DNA of 64,000 bases from JASBTN01 sp965228805 (GCF_965228805.1 NZ_CBDDIE010000003.1:496001-560000); one strand, 5' to 3'; shown: positions 8,127-16,545, numbered from the stretch's first letter. Numbers and translations: made by a program. Notes: generated from the sequence alone by a model not told the origin.

Positions 8127-8996
8127 ATGCGACTTGTTTGCCCGAATTGCGGGGCGCAGTACGAAGTGGACGACCGGGTCATTCCTGACACCGGGCGCGA
8201 TGTGCAATGCTCGAATTGCGGACATGGCTGGTTTCAGGGTCCCCCGGATCAGGATGCAGACCTGGCCGAAGAGCTGGGCACGGTGCCGTCGGTAGCCGAG
8301 GCCGAGCCCATGCCGGAGCCAGCGCCCGAGGCCGGGCCGTCTTCGGACATGGAAGCCGCAGCGGACCCGGCGCACGAGCCGGAAGATGCCCCCACGGAGG
8401 ACGACGGTCCGGAACCGGAGGATACCCCCGACCCCGAGCTTGCCCCTGCCCCCACGCCCCAGGCGCTGGACGACGGCGTGCGCGACATCCTGCGCCAGGA
8501 AGCCGAGTTCGAGATGGAGCAACGTGCCCATGACCACGAACAGCTGGAAAGCCAGCCGGATCTGGGATTGGAAGACGTGGACCCCGAAGAGGCCCGCCGC
8601 CGCACCGTGCAGGAACGCATGGCCCGGCTGCGCGGCCTGGATGAAATGCCCGACGAGGTGGATGAAGACAGCGGCGCGCGTCGCGACCTTCTGCCGGATA
8701 TCGAAGAGATCAGCTCGACCCTGGATGGCGACGGCGTGGACCCGGGCAACCTGCCCCCCGATGCCACCGTGGCGCCTTCCAAACGCGGCGGGTTCCGCCG
8801 TGGCTTCCTGATGATGCTGGTGCTGGCGGCAGTGATCGCGCTGCTCTACGCCTACGCGCCGCAACTCGGAGAGGCGGTCCCGGCACTTCAGCCCTATCTG
8901 GAGGCCTATGTCGCCCTGATCGACAAGGCACGCATGGCGCTGGACGGGCTGCTGCAGAGCGCCATCGGCAAAATGCAGGGGGCAGCCGAGGGCTGA
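8127..8996 (+). CDS. Zinc-ribbon (MJ0042-type) membrane protein
   Basis: A 289-residue protein with an N-terminal zinc ribbon: MRLVCPNCGAQYEVDDRVIP carries CPNC, and VQCSNCGHGWFQ carries CSNC, together the MJ0042 motif. Residues 50-150 are a very acidic, proline-rich disordered stretch. A single transmembrane helix follows (GFLMMLVLAAVIALLYAYAP, about residues 233-252), then a short periplasmic tail. This architecture is frequent next to ftsE in Rhodobacteraceae, but its role is not established. The start is the ATG at 8127; a larger open frame upstream is antisense to ftsE and not coding. Confidence 0.88.
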   Translation: MRLVCPNCGAQYEVDDRVIPDTGRDVQCSNCGHGWFQGPPDQDADLAEELGTVPSVAEAEPMPEPAPEAGPSSDMEAAADPAHEPEDAPTEDDGPEPEDTPDPELAPAPTPQALDDGVRDILRQEAEFEMEQRAHDHEQLESQPDLGLEDVDPEEARRRTVQERMARLRGLDEMPDEVDEDSGARRDLLPDIEEISSTLDGDGVDPGNLPPDATVAPSKRGGFRRGFLMMLVLAAVIALLYAYAPQLGEAVPALQPYLEAYVALIDKARMALDGLLQSAIGKMQGAAEG

Positions 8997-9001
8997 GCCC
9001 G

Positions 9002-9518
9002 ATGGCTATTCTCGAACCACCCCGCGACGACATTCACCTGTCGTTCCACCTGCATCGCCATGGCTGGTCCAGTCTGTGCATCTTTGACGGGGCGACCCTT
9101 CACGACCTGCGTATAAGCGCGCTGTTCACGGATGCCCCCTGCGTGCCTGTTGGATCTGGCGGCGGCGGTGCTGGACAATCGGGCGGAGGAAGTCACGCTG
9201 GAAGATGAACCCGGGCGTCACAGTCTTTCCGTTTCCCCGGACCCGCAGCAGCACATCATGCGTCTTGTGGTGCGCGACGTGCACGCTGACCCCCCCCTGC
9301 TGCTTGATGCCCACATCAAACGGCGTCGGCTGATCACCGAATTGATGATGGCCCTATGGAAACCACATGTCCTTTTGCGGGAACCGTCCTACCAAAAGGA
9401 TCGCGCCCGCCTACAGGGGCGCCACCATCCCTGGCCTGATTTCCCCCACAAGGCACTGCGCGCCTTGAACGCGCGTTGGACAGAAGATCCGGTGCTTGGC
9501 CCGTCCTGTCTGCGTTGA
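9002..9518 (+). pseudogene. Conserved hypothetical gene with a one-base frameshift
   Basis: Two overlapping frames look like one protein of about 171 residues. The first starts at the ATG at 9002 (MAILEPPRDDIHLSFHLHRH, then CIFDGATLHDLRISALFTD) and the second continues CLLDLAAAVLDNRAEEVTLE through RLITELMMALWKPHVLLREP. Removing one C from the C5 run at 9135-9139 joins them as FTDAPACLLDLA. I do not recognise a family. The gene follows the zinc-ribbon stop by 5 nt and is probably cotranscribed with it. The second case of a single-base indel in a short homopolymer in this window makes assembly error a real possibility. Confidence 0.6.
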
Positions 9519-9539
9519 GATCCCGCCAGCGCCGACACC

Positions 9540-9583
9540 AAAATTCTTCTGAAGAATTTTGCAAAACTTTTCAGAAAAGTTTT
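9540..9583. terminator. Two tandem bidirectional terminators between convergent genes
   Basis: AAAATTCTTC (9540-9549) and its complement (9551-9560) form a 10-bp stem with a 1-nt nominal loop; AAAACTTTTC (9563-9572) and its complement (9574-9583) form another. Both are perfect, with A-runs on one side and T-runs on the other, so they can end transcription from either strand. They lie between the gene ending at 9518 and the TIGR02302 gene ending at 9601. Confidence 0.8.
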
Positions 9584-9600
9584 GGGCCCGCCTGCCGCGA

Positions 9601-12120
9601 TCAAAACTGATCCAGAAGCCGTTTCAGGTAGTCCAATTCGATCTGCGGGCGGTCGCCTTCGCCCGACCGGCGGCGGATGTCTTCCATCAGTTCCTGGGCG
9701 CGGCGGTAGACGTCTTCGCCCTCGGCCAGCGGGCCCTGGTCGGAGGTCATGCCCCCGGCCCCGGCTTCGCGACCCAGCGGATCATTGCGTTCCTGGCCCG
9801 GCTCGCCAGCCGCCGTGCCCTGCTGCCCCTGGCGCGCGGCCTGTTCCTGGCGCATGGCGTCTTCGAGGTTGCGCATGCCCTCGCGCATGGCCTCCATCGC
9901 CTCGGCCTGGCGATCCAGCGCCTCGCCGATATCGCCCTCGCGCAGGGCCTGTTCGGCGCCGTCCATCGCCTCCCCGGCCCGACCCAGCGAGTCGCGCGCC
10001 GCCTGGCCTTCTTCGGTGCCCGCGCCGGGCAAGCCGCGCCGCTGTGCGTCGAGTTGGTCACGCAGCTGGCCCTGGCGTTCGGCCAGATTGCCCTGCTGGC
10101 CATCCTCGCCGTCCGAACCTTCGCCCTCGCCACCTTCGCCGCTATGGGCCTGGCCACGGCCCTGGCCACCGTCGCGCCCTTCGTTTTCGGCGCTTTCGCC
10201 AGCCGAGGACGAGGCCCCGCCCTGTTCCTGAAGATCGCGGAAGGCCTCGTCCGACAGGCCCTGCTGGTTGCGCAGCGTGTCCTGCAACCCCTGCATCGCC
10301 TGTTCACCGGGGCTTTGCCCCTGGCCGGGCTGGCCCTGGGTGACCTGCATGTTCTCCATCAACTGGCGCAGCATTTCGAGCGCGGCCATCGCCTCGTCCA
10401 TACGGCCCTGGCGCATCAGTTCCTCGATGCGCTCCATCATGTCGGCCAAGTCCTGCGGCGTCATGGTCATCATGTTGTCGCCGGGTGGCGGCTGTTCGCC
10501 CTGTGGCTGCTGCTGGGCCAACTGGTTCATGTAGTCGCGCATCGCCTCGCGCAGCTCGTCCATCAGCTCGGCCAGTTCCTCGGGCGAAGCGCCCTGTTCC
10601 ATCGCTTCGGCCAGACGTTCCTGCGCCCGTTGCAACCGGGCCAGGGCGTCGCCCAGGCTGCCCTCCTCGATCGCCACGGCCATGTCCCAGAGCACCTGGG
10701 CCATACGGTCGCGCGCCTCACCGGTCAGCTCCGGGGCCATGGCGGCCTCCAACTCCCGGATCGCCAGGCGCAGTTTCAGGTAGTGACCGACACTGGGGAA
10801 AATATCCTCATCCGCATTATAGCCAATCGCGCGCAATACCTGGGCCACCCGGGGGCCATTCACGCGGGTCCAGAGCAGGTCGCGGCGCTGTTCGATCAGC
10901 GCATGGGCCAGCGGGTTCAGGAAACGACGGCCGGGCAGGATGATCTCCTGCGTCTCAGACTGCGCCATCTGCCCAGCCGCGTCCTCGACGATCAGCTGCA
11001 TGGCGACCGGCATCTCGGCCCAAGGATGCTGCATGAAGTTCTCGTGCAGCACCTCTTCGATCAGGGCGCGGTCGCCGCGGAACGGCATGGGCAGGTCGAC
11101 CACGATGGGATCGCGCGGCTCCGGGTCCACGGCCAGCCCATGTCGACGGTCAAGCGCCTCCATGTTCAACGTGAACTCGGCCCGGCCTGCCACCACGCCA
11201 TAGTCGTCGGTGGCGACAAACGCCTGGCTCATCGTGCCGTCCAGGGCGCGTTCCAGCGAGCCCTCGGGGCGCACGGCGGGGGGCACGTCGCCGATGGCGG
11301 TGATGCGCCAGGCGCGGCCACCGGGGCCGGTGACCTCCAGCGCGCCGTTCTGGGTGACCTCGAAAGGAATGCCCTCTTCAATCGGCGCTTCGGCCACGTC
11401 CTGGGTCACGCCCAGCACACCCTGTTGACCATAAAGGCGCAGGGTGACGCGGCTGCCGGTGGGCACGGCAAGCGGGCCTGCGGGCTGGTCGTTCAGATAA
11501 AGGCTGGGCTTGCCGGTATAGGCGGGCGGCTCGATCCAGCCTTCCCAACTGGCCAGAAGCGCGGCCTGGGCGGCGGGGCCGGTGGGCAGGGTGACGTCGG
11601 TGACGCGGCTGAAGGAGCCGAACCCGGCCACCGTGATCGCGGCGATAAGGGCGACAAGACGCAGACCATAAGGGTCGGCGGCGGCGACACGCAGGTCCGG
11701 TTCAACCGCGCGCGCGCCGTCCAGTCGCGCCGCCATACGGGCCTGATGCGCGGCCCAGACGGCTTGCGAGCCCGCATCCGCGCGGCCAATGGCCTGGTCA
11801 TCCAGAAGGGCGGCAATCGGCTGCCCCGGCAGGGTCGCATCGAGCCGCGCCATGACCTGCGGCCACGCGGGCCAGGCAAATCGGCGCACACCCCAGGCAA
11901 AGGCGACAAGCGCGGCAAGACCGACTGCAAGCGCCGTCCAGAAGGGGGGAATGAGGCTGTTCAGCAGGCCGGAGCCCAGCACGGCCAGCCCGCCCAGAAA
12001 CACCGTGACCAAGGGCCAGAAGGCCCGCCACAGACGTTCCACCACCATCCCCGCCGCCGTCAGGCGCAGGGGCCATCGCAGACGCCGGGTGGCGTCAGCT
12101 GGCAGGGTGGGACGCGACAT
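9601..12120 (-). CDS. TIGR02302 family (DUF4175) large membrane protein
   Basis: An 839-residue protein of the alphaproteobacterial TIGR02302/DUF4175 family, function unknown. Residues 25-75 contain two membrane helices (AFWPLVTVFLGGLAVLGSG, PPFWTALAVGLAALVAFAWG) and a third lies near residue 155 (LRLVALIAAITVAGFGSF). A beta-rich extracytoplasmic region with PPAYTGKPSLYLNDQPAGP follows. The C-terminal 300 residues are long amphipathic helices very rich in Gln, Glu and Met, ending in low-complexity Gly/Glu/Gln linkers such as NEGRDGGQGRGQAHSGEGG. It is followed by tandem terminators and lies 17 nt downstream of lysA, so lysA may drive it. Confidence 0.88.
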   Translation of the reverse strand: MSRPTLPADATRRLRWPLRLTAAGMVVERLWRAFWPLVTVFLGGLAVLGSGLLNSLIPPFWTALAVGLAALVAFAWGVRRFAWPAWPQVMARLDATLPGQPIAALLDDQAIGRADAGSQAVWAAHQARMAARLDGARAVEPDLRVAAADPYGLRLVALIAAITVAGFGSFSRVTDVTLPTGPAAQAALLASWEGWIEPPAYTGKPSLYLNDQPAGPLAVPTGSRVTLRLYGQQGVLGVTQDVAEAPIEEGIPFEVTQNGALEVTGPGGRAWRITAIGDVPPAVRPEGSLERALDGTMSQAFVATDDYGVVAGRAEFTLNMEALDRRHGLAVDPEPRDPIVVDLPMPFRGDRALIEEVLHENFMQHPWAEMPVAMQLIVEDAAGQMAQSETQEIILPGRRFLNPLAHALIEQRRDLLWTRVNGPRVAQVLRAIGYNADEDIFPSVGHYLKLRLAIRELEAAMAPELTGEARDRMAQVLWDMAVAIEEGSLGDALARLQRAQERLAEAMEQGASPEELAELMDELREAMRDYMNQLAQQQPQGEQPPPGDNMMTMTPQDLADMMERIEELMRQGRMDEAMAALEMLRQLMENMQVTQGQPGQGQSPGEQAMQGLQDTLRNQQGLSDEAFRDLQEQGGASSSAGESAENEGRDGGQGRGQAHSGEGGEGEGSDGEDGQQGNLAERQGQLRDQLDAQRRGLPGAGTEEGQAARDSLGRAGEAMDGAEQALREGDIGEALDRQAEAMEAMREGMRNLEDAMRQEQAARQGQQGTAAGEPGQERNDPLGREAGAGGMTSDQGPLAEGEDVYRRAQELMEDIRRRSGEGDRPQIELDYLKRLLDQF

Positions 12121-12137
12121 GTGCCTCCGTCAGAAGG

Positions 12138-13403
12138 TTACAACCATGCGGGGATGGTATCGCGTTCCAACATCTCTTCATAGGTGGGACGTTCGCGAAT
12201 GACGGCGAATTGATCCCCCATCACAAGCACTTCGGGAATGAGCGGGCGGGAGTTGTATTCCGACGCCATGACCGCGCCGTAAGCGCCAGCCGAACGGAAA
12301 GCGACCAGATCGCCCGCCTTCAGCGGCGCCATGTCGCGCGCCTTGGCGAAGGTATCGCCGGTCTCACAAATTGGGCCGACGATGTCATAGCGCGCCTGTT
12401 CCACACCCGGTTCGGGTTCGGTGACCGGTACGATATCGTGATGCGCCTCGTACATGGCCGGGCGCACAAGATCGTTCATCGCACTGTCAACAATGAGGAA
12501 ATCGCGCCCTTCGCCTTCCTTCACATAGATCACGCCGGTGACCATGATCCCGGCATTGCCGGAAATCAGACGGCCCGGTTCGATCTCGATCTCGCAGCCC
12601 AGATCGCCCACGGTCTCGCGGATCACCTGACCGTATTCGATCGGCAGCGGCGGCGCGTCATTCGAACGCTCGTAGGGGATGCCAAGCCCGCCACCCAGGT
12701 CCAAGCGGCGAATGTCATGCCCGTCGGCGCGAAGCTGCCGGGTCAGGTCCGCGACCTTCAGATAGGCCTGGCGGAAGGGCTCCAGATCGGTCAGTTGGCT
12801 GCCGATATGCACGTCGATGCCGACCGCATCGAGGCCCGGCAGGCGAGCGATCTCGGCATAGACCTCGCGGGCGCGGGAGATCGGGATGCCGAACTTGTTC
12901 TCGCTCTTGCCGGTGGCGATCTTGGCGTGGGTCTTGGCGTCCACATCCGGGTTCACGCGCACGGTGACGGGGGCGGTAACGCCCAGCTCGGTGGCGACCT
13001 CGGAGAGGGCGCGCATCTCGGGCTCGCTTTCCAGGTTGAACTGGCGAATGCCCTGGGTCAGCACCAGGCGCATCTCCTCGCGGGTCTTGCCGACGCCGGA
13101 AAAGACGATGCGGTCGCCCGGCACACCGGCGGCAATGGCGCGGCGGTATTCGCCGCCCGACACCACGTCCATGCCCGCGCCCATCTCGCCCAGCAGTTTC
13201 AAGACGGCGAGGTTGGAGTTCGATTTGACCGCGAAACAGACCAGGTGATCCATACCGCTGAGCGCCTCGGTAAACAGGCCGAAATGGCGCTGCAACGTGG
13301 CGGTGGAATAGACATAGAAGGGCGTGCCGACCTGGGCAGCGATATCGGTCAGCGCAACATCCTCGGCATGCAGGATGCCGTCGCGATAGAGGAAATGGTC
13401 CAT
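12138..13403 (-). CDS. lysA: Diaminopimelate decarboxylase
   Basis: PLP enzyme that decarboxylates meso-diaminopimelate to L-lysine, the last step of lysine synthesis. The 421-residue length is normal for the family. The N-terminal alanine-racemase-like barrel has the PLP lysine in CFAVKSNSNLAVLK (near residue 60), the HIGSQL motif, and the phosphate-binding glycines of LDLGGGLGIPY. The C-terminal beta domain carries IEPGRLISGNAG, GPICETGDTFA (catalytic Cys-Glu) and SAGAYGAVMASEYN. It precedes the TIGR02302 gene on the same strand. A 131-bp inverted-repeat element (13474-13604) lies just upstream of its start. Confidence 0.97.
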   Translation of the reverse strand: MDHFLYRDGILHAEDVALTDIAAQVGTPFYVYSTATLQRHFGLFTEALSGMDHLVCFAVKSNSNLAVLKLLGEMGAGMDVVSGGEYRRAIAAGVPGDRIVFSGVGKTREEMRLVLTQGIRQFNLESEPEMRALSEVATELGVTAPVTVRVNPDVDAKTHAKIATGKSENKFGIPISRAREVYAEIARLPGLDAVGIDVHIGSQLTDLEPFRQAYLKVADLTRQLRADGHDIRRLDLGGGLGIPYERSNDAPPLPIEYGQVIRETVGDLGCEIEIEPGRLISGNAGIMVTGVIYVKEGEGRDFLIVDSAMNDLVRPAMYEAHHDIVPVTEPEPGVEQARYDIVGPICETGDTFAKARDMAPLKAGDLVAFRSAGAYGAVMASEYNSRPLIPEVLVMGDQFAVIRERPTYEEMLERDTIPAWL

Positions 13404-13473
13404 GGGGCCGGGCCTTTGTCGTCTTGTGGTTCAAGGCGCTATAGCAGGCCGATTGGCCCACAACAAACGATAA

Positions 13474-13604
13474 GGGCCACGCCCGACCCTGGGTGGGCGT
13501 TTAGGAACGGTTTTGTCGTGCGAGCCGACGTAAGAAGCTCAAACGTCAGTGTTTGTTGAATTGTCGAAAAAACGCCCTCCCGTGGGGAGGGTCGGGCGTG
13601 GCCC
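13474..13604. repeat. 131-bp element with perfect 17-bp terminal inverted repeats (copy 1)
   Basis: GGGCCACGCCCGACCCT (13474-13490) is exactly complementary to 13588-13604. Just inside the left arm is GGGTGGGCG and just inside the right arm CGCCCTCCCGTGGGG, so each end can also fold locally. The 95-nt middle is AT-richer than its surroundings. The second copy at 56783-56909 shares the core CGCCCGACCCT and both inner flanks but has different outermost bases, again perfectly paired. No ORF is inside. It sits 71 nt upstream of lysA. Confidence 0.8.
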
Positions 13605-13652
13605 GGCCTGCGGCCGTGCCCAACAGTCATCTTCGCTAACGCGTGATAAGCG

Positions 13653-13967
13653 TCAAACCGGCCGCGTCCTGAGAAACAGATAGAGCGGCAGCCCGCAGCT
13701 CACCCCGACCAACAGGGTCGCGGGGATGGCCCAGAGCGCGGACCAGTTCTTGCGTACCCAGGTTTCGACGACGATCCACAGGGTCAGCGCGACGCCGGAA
13801 ATCAACAGATCCCAGGCCGCCGCCTTGCCTGCCGCATTCACCTGCCAGGCCTCGATCAACCCGGCGATGGACCAGCCCGCCGTTGCGAAATGGTCCAGCA
13901 GGTGCATCCCCGGCAAGAGGGCACCGACGAGGGCCAGAAGCAGATAGGCGACCCTCAACGGCGACAT
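13653..13967 (-). CDS. DUF2834 family membrane protein
   Basis: A 104-residue membrane protein with three hydrophobic helices (LRVAYLLLALVGALLPGMHL, WDLLISGVALTLWIVVETWV, LWAIPATLLVGVSCGLPLYL), matching the DUF2834 family; function unknown. I chose the ATG at 13967 (MSPLRV) rather than one at 14009, because the latter lies inside the small lipoprotein gene. Only one nucleotide separates its start from the lipoprotein stop (TAACATG), and that gene in turn overlaps argH, so the three form one translationally coupled unit. Confidence 0.85.
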   Translation of the reverse strand: MSPLRVAYLLLALVGALLPGMHLLDHFATAGWSIAGLIEAWQVNAAGKAAAWDLLISGVALTLWIVVETWVRKNWSALWAIPATLLVGVSCGLPLYLFLRTRPV

Positions 13968-13968
13968 G

Positions 13969-14064
13969 TTATTGGCCCGCTTCTGCGGTGGGCGGGATCG
14001 GTTCACCATCCGCGCCGCAGGCGGCGAGTGCCAGGAAGGAGAGGATCAGGGCGGCTCGGATCAT
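13969..14064 (-). CDS. Tiny lipoprotein (31 aa) downstream of argH
   Basis: A 31-codon gene whose ATG at 14064 overlaps the argH stop as ATGA. The product is MIRAALILSFLALAAC followed by GADGEPIPPTAEAGQ. The hydrophobic segment ends in a perfect lipobox (LAAC), so residue 16 would be the lipidated cysteine and the mature peptide only 16 residues long. A GGAGG-like site precedes it inside argH. Such mini-lipoproteins next to argH or lysA are seen in many Rhodobacteraceae and other proteobacteria (compare LptM/YifL beside dapF), but this one's role is unknown. Confidence 0.75.
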   Translation of the reverse strand: MIRAALILSFLALAACGADGEPIPPTAEAGQ

Positions 14065-15458
14065 TTCAGCGCCTCCTGCCAGCGGGCCACCTGTTTGCGC
14101 ACTTCGGACGGCGCGGTGCCGCCGTAGCTGGTGCGCGAGGCGACCGAGTTGTGCACGCCCAGAACGCCGAAGACCTCGTCGTTGATGGCACCGTGTACCG
14201 ATTGCATCTCGGCGAGGCTCAGGTCGGGCAGGTCGCAGCCCTTTCCTTCCGCCATGGCGACCAGCGATCCGGTCACGTGATGGGCGTCGCGGAACGGCAT
14301 GTTCAGCGCGCGCACCAGCCAGTCGGCCAGGTCCGTGGCGGTGGAGAAACCGGAGGAGGCCGCAGCCTCAAGGCTTTCGGTGTTGGCCTGCATGTCCGAC
14401 ACCATGCCAGTCATCGCCGCCAGCGCCAGCATCAGCGAATCGGCGGCGTCGAAGACCTGTTCCTTGTCCTCCTGCATGTCCTTGGAATAGGCCAAGGGAA
14501 GTCCCTTCATCACGGTCATCAGGCCGACATTGGCGCCCATGATCCGGCCGACCTTGGCGCGGATCAGCTCGGCGGCGTCCGGGTTCTTCTTCTGCGGCAT
14601 GATCGAGCTACCGGTCGAGAAACGATCCGACAGGGCGACGAAGCGGAACTGGGCCGAGGACCAGATCACCAGTTCCTCGGCAAACCGCGACAGGTGCATG
14701 GCGCAGATCGAAGCGGCGCCCAGAAACTCCAGCGCGAAGTCGCGGTCGGACACGGCGTCGAGGCTGTTGGCGGCGGGGCGGTCGAAGCCCAGCGCCTGGG
14801 CCGTCATGTGACGGTCGATCGGGAATCCGGTGCCCGCCAGCGCGGCGGCGCCCAGGGGCGATTCATTCATGCGCTTGCGGGCGTCCTGGAACCGCGACAT
14901 GTCACGGCCGAACATTTCGACATAGGCCATCATGTGGTGGCCCCAGGTGACGGGCTGGGCGGTCTGCAGGTGGGTAAAGCCGGGCATGACCCAATCGGCC
15001 CCGGCTTCGGCCTGCGACAACAGGGCGCGGATCAGCGCGTTGAGCCCGGAAATGGCCGCATCGAGCTGGTCACGGACCCACAATTTGAAATCCGTCGCCA
15101 CCTGGTCATTGCGCGAACGCCCTGTGTGCAAACGGCCTGCGGGCTCTCCGATCACCTCTTTCAGCCGCGCCTCGACATTCATGTGGATGTCTTCCAGCGC
15201 GGTGGAGAAGGCGAAATTGCCGCTTTCGATCTCTGACAAGACCGTGAGCAGCCCTTCCCGGATCGCCTTGGCGTCGCTATCAGTGATGATGCCCTGGGCG
15301 GCCAACATGGCCGCATGGGCGCGCGAGCCTTCGATGTCCTGTTTGGCCATGCGCTTGTCGAACCCGATCGAGGCGTTGATCGCCTCCATGATCGCGTCGG
15401 GTCCGGCGGCGAAACGGCCGCCCCACATGGCGTTTGCGGCTTGCTTGGTGTCATTCAT
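14061..15458 (-). CDS. argH: Argininosuccinate lyase
   Basis: Splits argininosuccinate into arginine and fumarate, the last step of arginine synthesis. The 465 residues match the family. The fumarase-superfamily signature GSSIMPQKKNPDAAEL is complete near residue 280 (catalytic Ser in the flexible loop), with TGRSRNDQVATDFKLWVRD near residue 110 and TAQPVTWGHHMMAYVEMF near residue 160. It overlaps the tiny lipoprotein gene. Its start lies only 20 nt from the divergent tlpA-like start, so the two promoters must overlap each other or the opposite coding region. Confidence 0.97.
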   Translation of the reverse strand: MNDTKQAANAMWGGRFAAGPDAIMEAINASIGFDKRMAKQDIEGSRAHAAMLAAQGIITDSDAKAIREGLLTVLSEIESGNFAFSTALEDIHMNVEARLKEVIGEPAGRLHTGRSRNDQVATDFKLWVRDQLDAAISGLNALIRALLSQAEAGADWVMPGFTHLQTAQPVTWGHHMMAYVEMFGRDMSRFQDARKRMNESPLGAAALAGTGFPIDRHMTAQALGFDRPAANSLDAVSDRDFALEFLGAASICAMHLSRFAEELVIWSSAQFRFVALSDRFSTGSSIMPQKKNPDAAELIRAKVGRIMGANVGLMTVMKGLPLAYSKDMQEDKEQVFDAADSLMLALAAMTGMVSDMQANTESLEAAASSGFSTATDLADWLVRALNMPFRDAHHVTGSLVAMAEGKGCDLPDLSLAEMQSVHGAINDEVFGVLGVHNSVASRTSYGGTAPSEVRKQVARWQEALK

Positions 15459-15478
15459 GGCGAGGTCTCGGAGGTCTC

Positions 15479-16048
15479 ATGTCTATCATTCGGTCTGCCC
15501 TGCTTTATACGGCGCTGGTGCTGGGTGCAAATGTTGCGATGGCGGATATGGCCAGTATCGAAGCCCTGCGCGAAGGGTCGATGAAGAAGCTGATCTTTCT
15601 GTCGGAGCCGAAACCGGCCAGCGACGTGGTGTTCACGGACGCGGACGGGGGGGAGCATACGCTGGCCGAATACCAGGGCCAGGTGGTGGTGCTGAACTTC
15701 TGGGCGACTTGGTGTGCGCCCTGCCGCAAGGAAATGCCCGCGCTGGACGCGTTGCAGCAGGAGCTTGGCGGAGAGGATTTCCAGGTCGTCACCATCGCCA
15801 CCGGGCGCAACAAGCTGCCGGCGATCCGAAACTTCTTTGACGAGGCCGGGGTCACCGCCCTGCCGATCCTTCTGGATCCACGCCAGGCGTTGGCGCGCGA
15901 GATGCGCGTGCTCGGCCTGCCCGCCACCGTCGTTCTGGATCGCGACGGGCAAGAGATCGCTCGGATGATCGGCGACGCCGAATGGGATTCGGACAGCGCC
16001 AAGGCGATCCTGCGCGCACTGATCGCAGTGGCGCCCGCCGAAAGCTAA
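15479..16048 (+). CDS. TlpA-type thioredoxin-fold protein
   Basis: An exported thiol-disulfide oxidoreductase of the TlpA/ResA type, 189 residues. Residues 1-22 are a signal peptide or membrane anchor (SALLYTALVLGANVAMA). The thioredoxin fold follows, with FWATWCAPCRKEMPALD giving the WCAPC active site near residue 82, and the cis-proline in LGLPATVVLDRDG. Such proteins reduce periplasmic cytochrome or copper-site cysteines. GGAGG precedes the ATG at 15479 by 4 nt, which decides this start over an upstream in-frame one at 15434. The gene is divergent from argH. Confidence 0.9.
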   Translation: MSIIRSALLYTALVLGANVAMADMASIEALREGSMKKLIFLSEPKPASDVVFTDADGGEHTLAEYQGQVVVLNFWATWCAPCRKEMPALDALQQELGGEDFQVVTIATGRNKLPAIRNFFDEAGVTALPILLDPRQALAREMRVLGLPATVVLDRDGQEIARMIGDAEWDSDSAKAILRALIAVAPAES

Positions 16049-16113
16049 CCTACCGGAAAGCGGGGTGCTCCCGCCCCCTGCCAGCGCCTGCGGCTTGTCA
16101 GGCGTTGGGCGTA

Positions 16114-16138
16114 GCGCGTTTTGCATTGCAAAACGCGC
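16114..16138. repeat. 12-bp perfect hairpin at the left edge of the tandem repeats
   Basis: GCGCGTTTTGCA (16114-16125) pairs with 16127-16138. It is preceded by CGTA and followed by GGAGGGCGACA, exactly the sequences that flank a short TTGC in each 44-bp tandem unit. It therefore occupies the position that is TTGC in the units. Confidence 0.8.
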
Positions 16139-16400
16139 GGAGGGCGACAGCGGGCTCTGCCCGCGAGAGCCGCGTAGCTTGCGGAGGGCGACAGCGGGCT
16201 CTGCCCGCGAGAGCCGCGTAGCTTGCGGAGGGCGACAGCGGGCTCTGCCCGCGAGAGCCGCGTAGCTTGCGGAGGGCGACAGTGGGCTCTGCCCGCGAGA
16301 GCCGCGTAGCTTGCGGAGGGCGACAGTGGGCTCTGCCCGCGATAGCCGCGTAGCTTGCGGAGGGCGGCAGCGGTGCTTGCACCGCGAGAGCTGCGTAACC
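16137..16400. repeat. Six tandem 44-bp repeats with a hairpin in each unit
   Basis: Units start at 16137, 16181, 16225, 16269, 16313 and 16357. Units 1-3 are identical; 4 and 5 carry a C-to-T in the left stem arm (G-U wobble), and 5 has one more change outside it; unit 6 is diverged. Each holds the hairpin GCGGGC-TCT-GCCCGC. In unit 6 both arms change together to GCGGTGC / GCACCGC, so pairing is kept. 44 is not a multiple of 3, and all frames are open, so coding is unlikely. No unique spacers occur, so this is not CRISPR. Confidence 0.9.
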
Positions 16401-16545
16401 AGTTTCGCTTTGCGAAACTGGCGGCCCCTAATAGCGGTGCTGACCATCGCGAGAAGGCGTAGCGCTTTTCACCGGGGCGAAAAGCGTGGGGGGCTCTGCC
16501 CCCGCCTTCGGCTCCCCCGAGTTTTTTCGGAAAGATGAAGAGCGA
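16399..16545. repeat. Chain of REP-like hairpins downstream of the tandem repeats
   Basis: Perfect stems follow one another: CCAGTTTCGC/GCGAAACTGG (16399-16408, 16412-16421), CGCTTTTC/GAAAAGCG (16463-16470, 16479-16486), GGGGGC-TCT-GCCCCC (16489-16503) and GCC-TTC-GGC (16504-16512). They end in CCCCCGAGTTTTTTCGG and CGGAAAGATGAA (16528-16539). The last motif recurs upstream of ybeY (37190-37201). The pattern resembles dispersed palindromic elements seen in roseobacter genomes. It could also terminate the TlpA-like transcript. Confidence 0.7.

Noticed and set aside
9559..12183. 874-codon plus-strand open frame opposite the TIGR02302 gene
   Set aside because: It is the high-GC antisense shadow of a well-supported family protein; composition is His/Leu/Ala/Gly-rich without motifs.
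13474..13604. Insertion sequence
   Set aside because: Only 131 bp, no transposase; inverted repeats alone make it a small palindromic or MITE-like element at most.
16137..16400. CRISPR-like array
   Set aside because: Repeats are directly head to tail with no unique spacers, and no cas genes are present.
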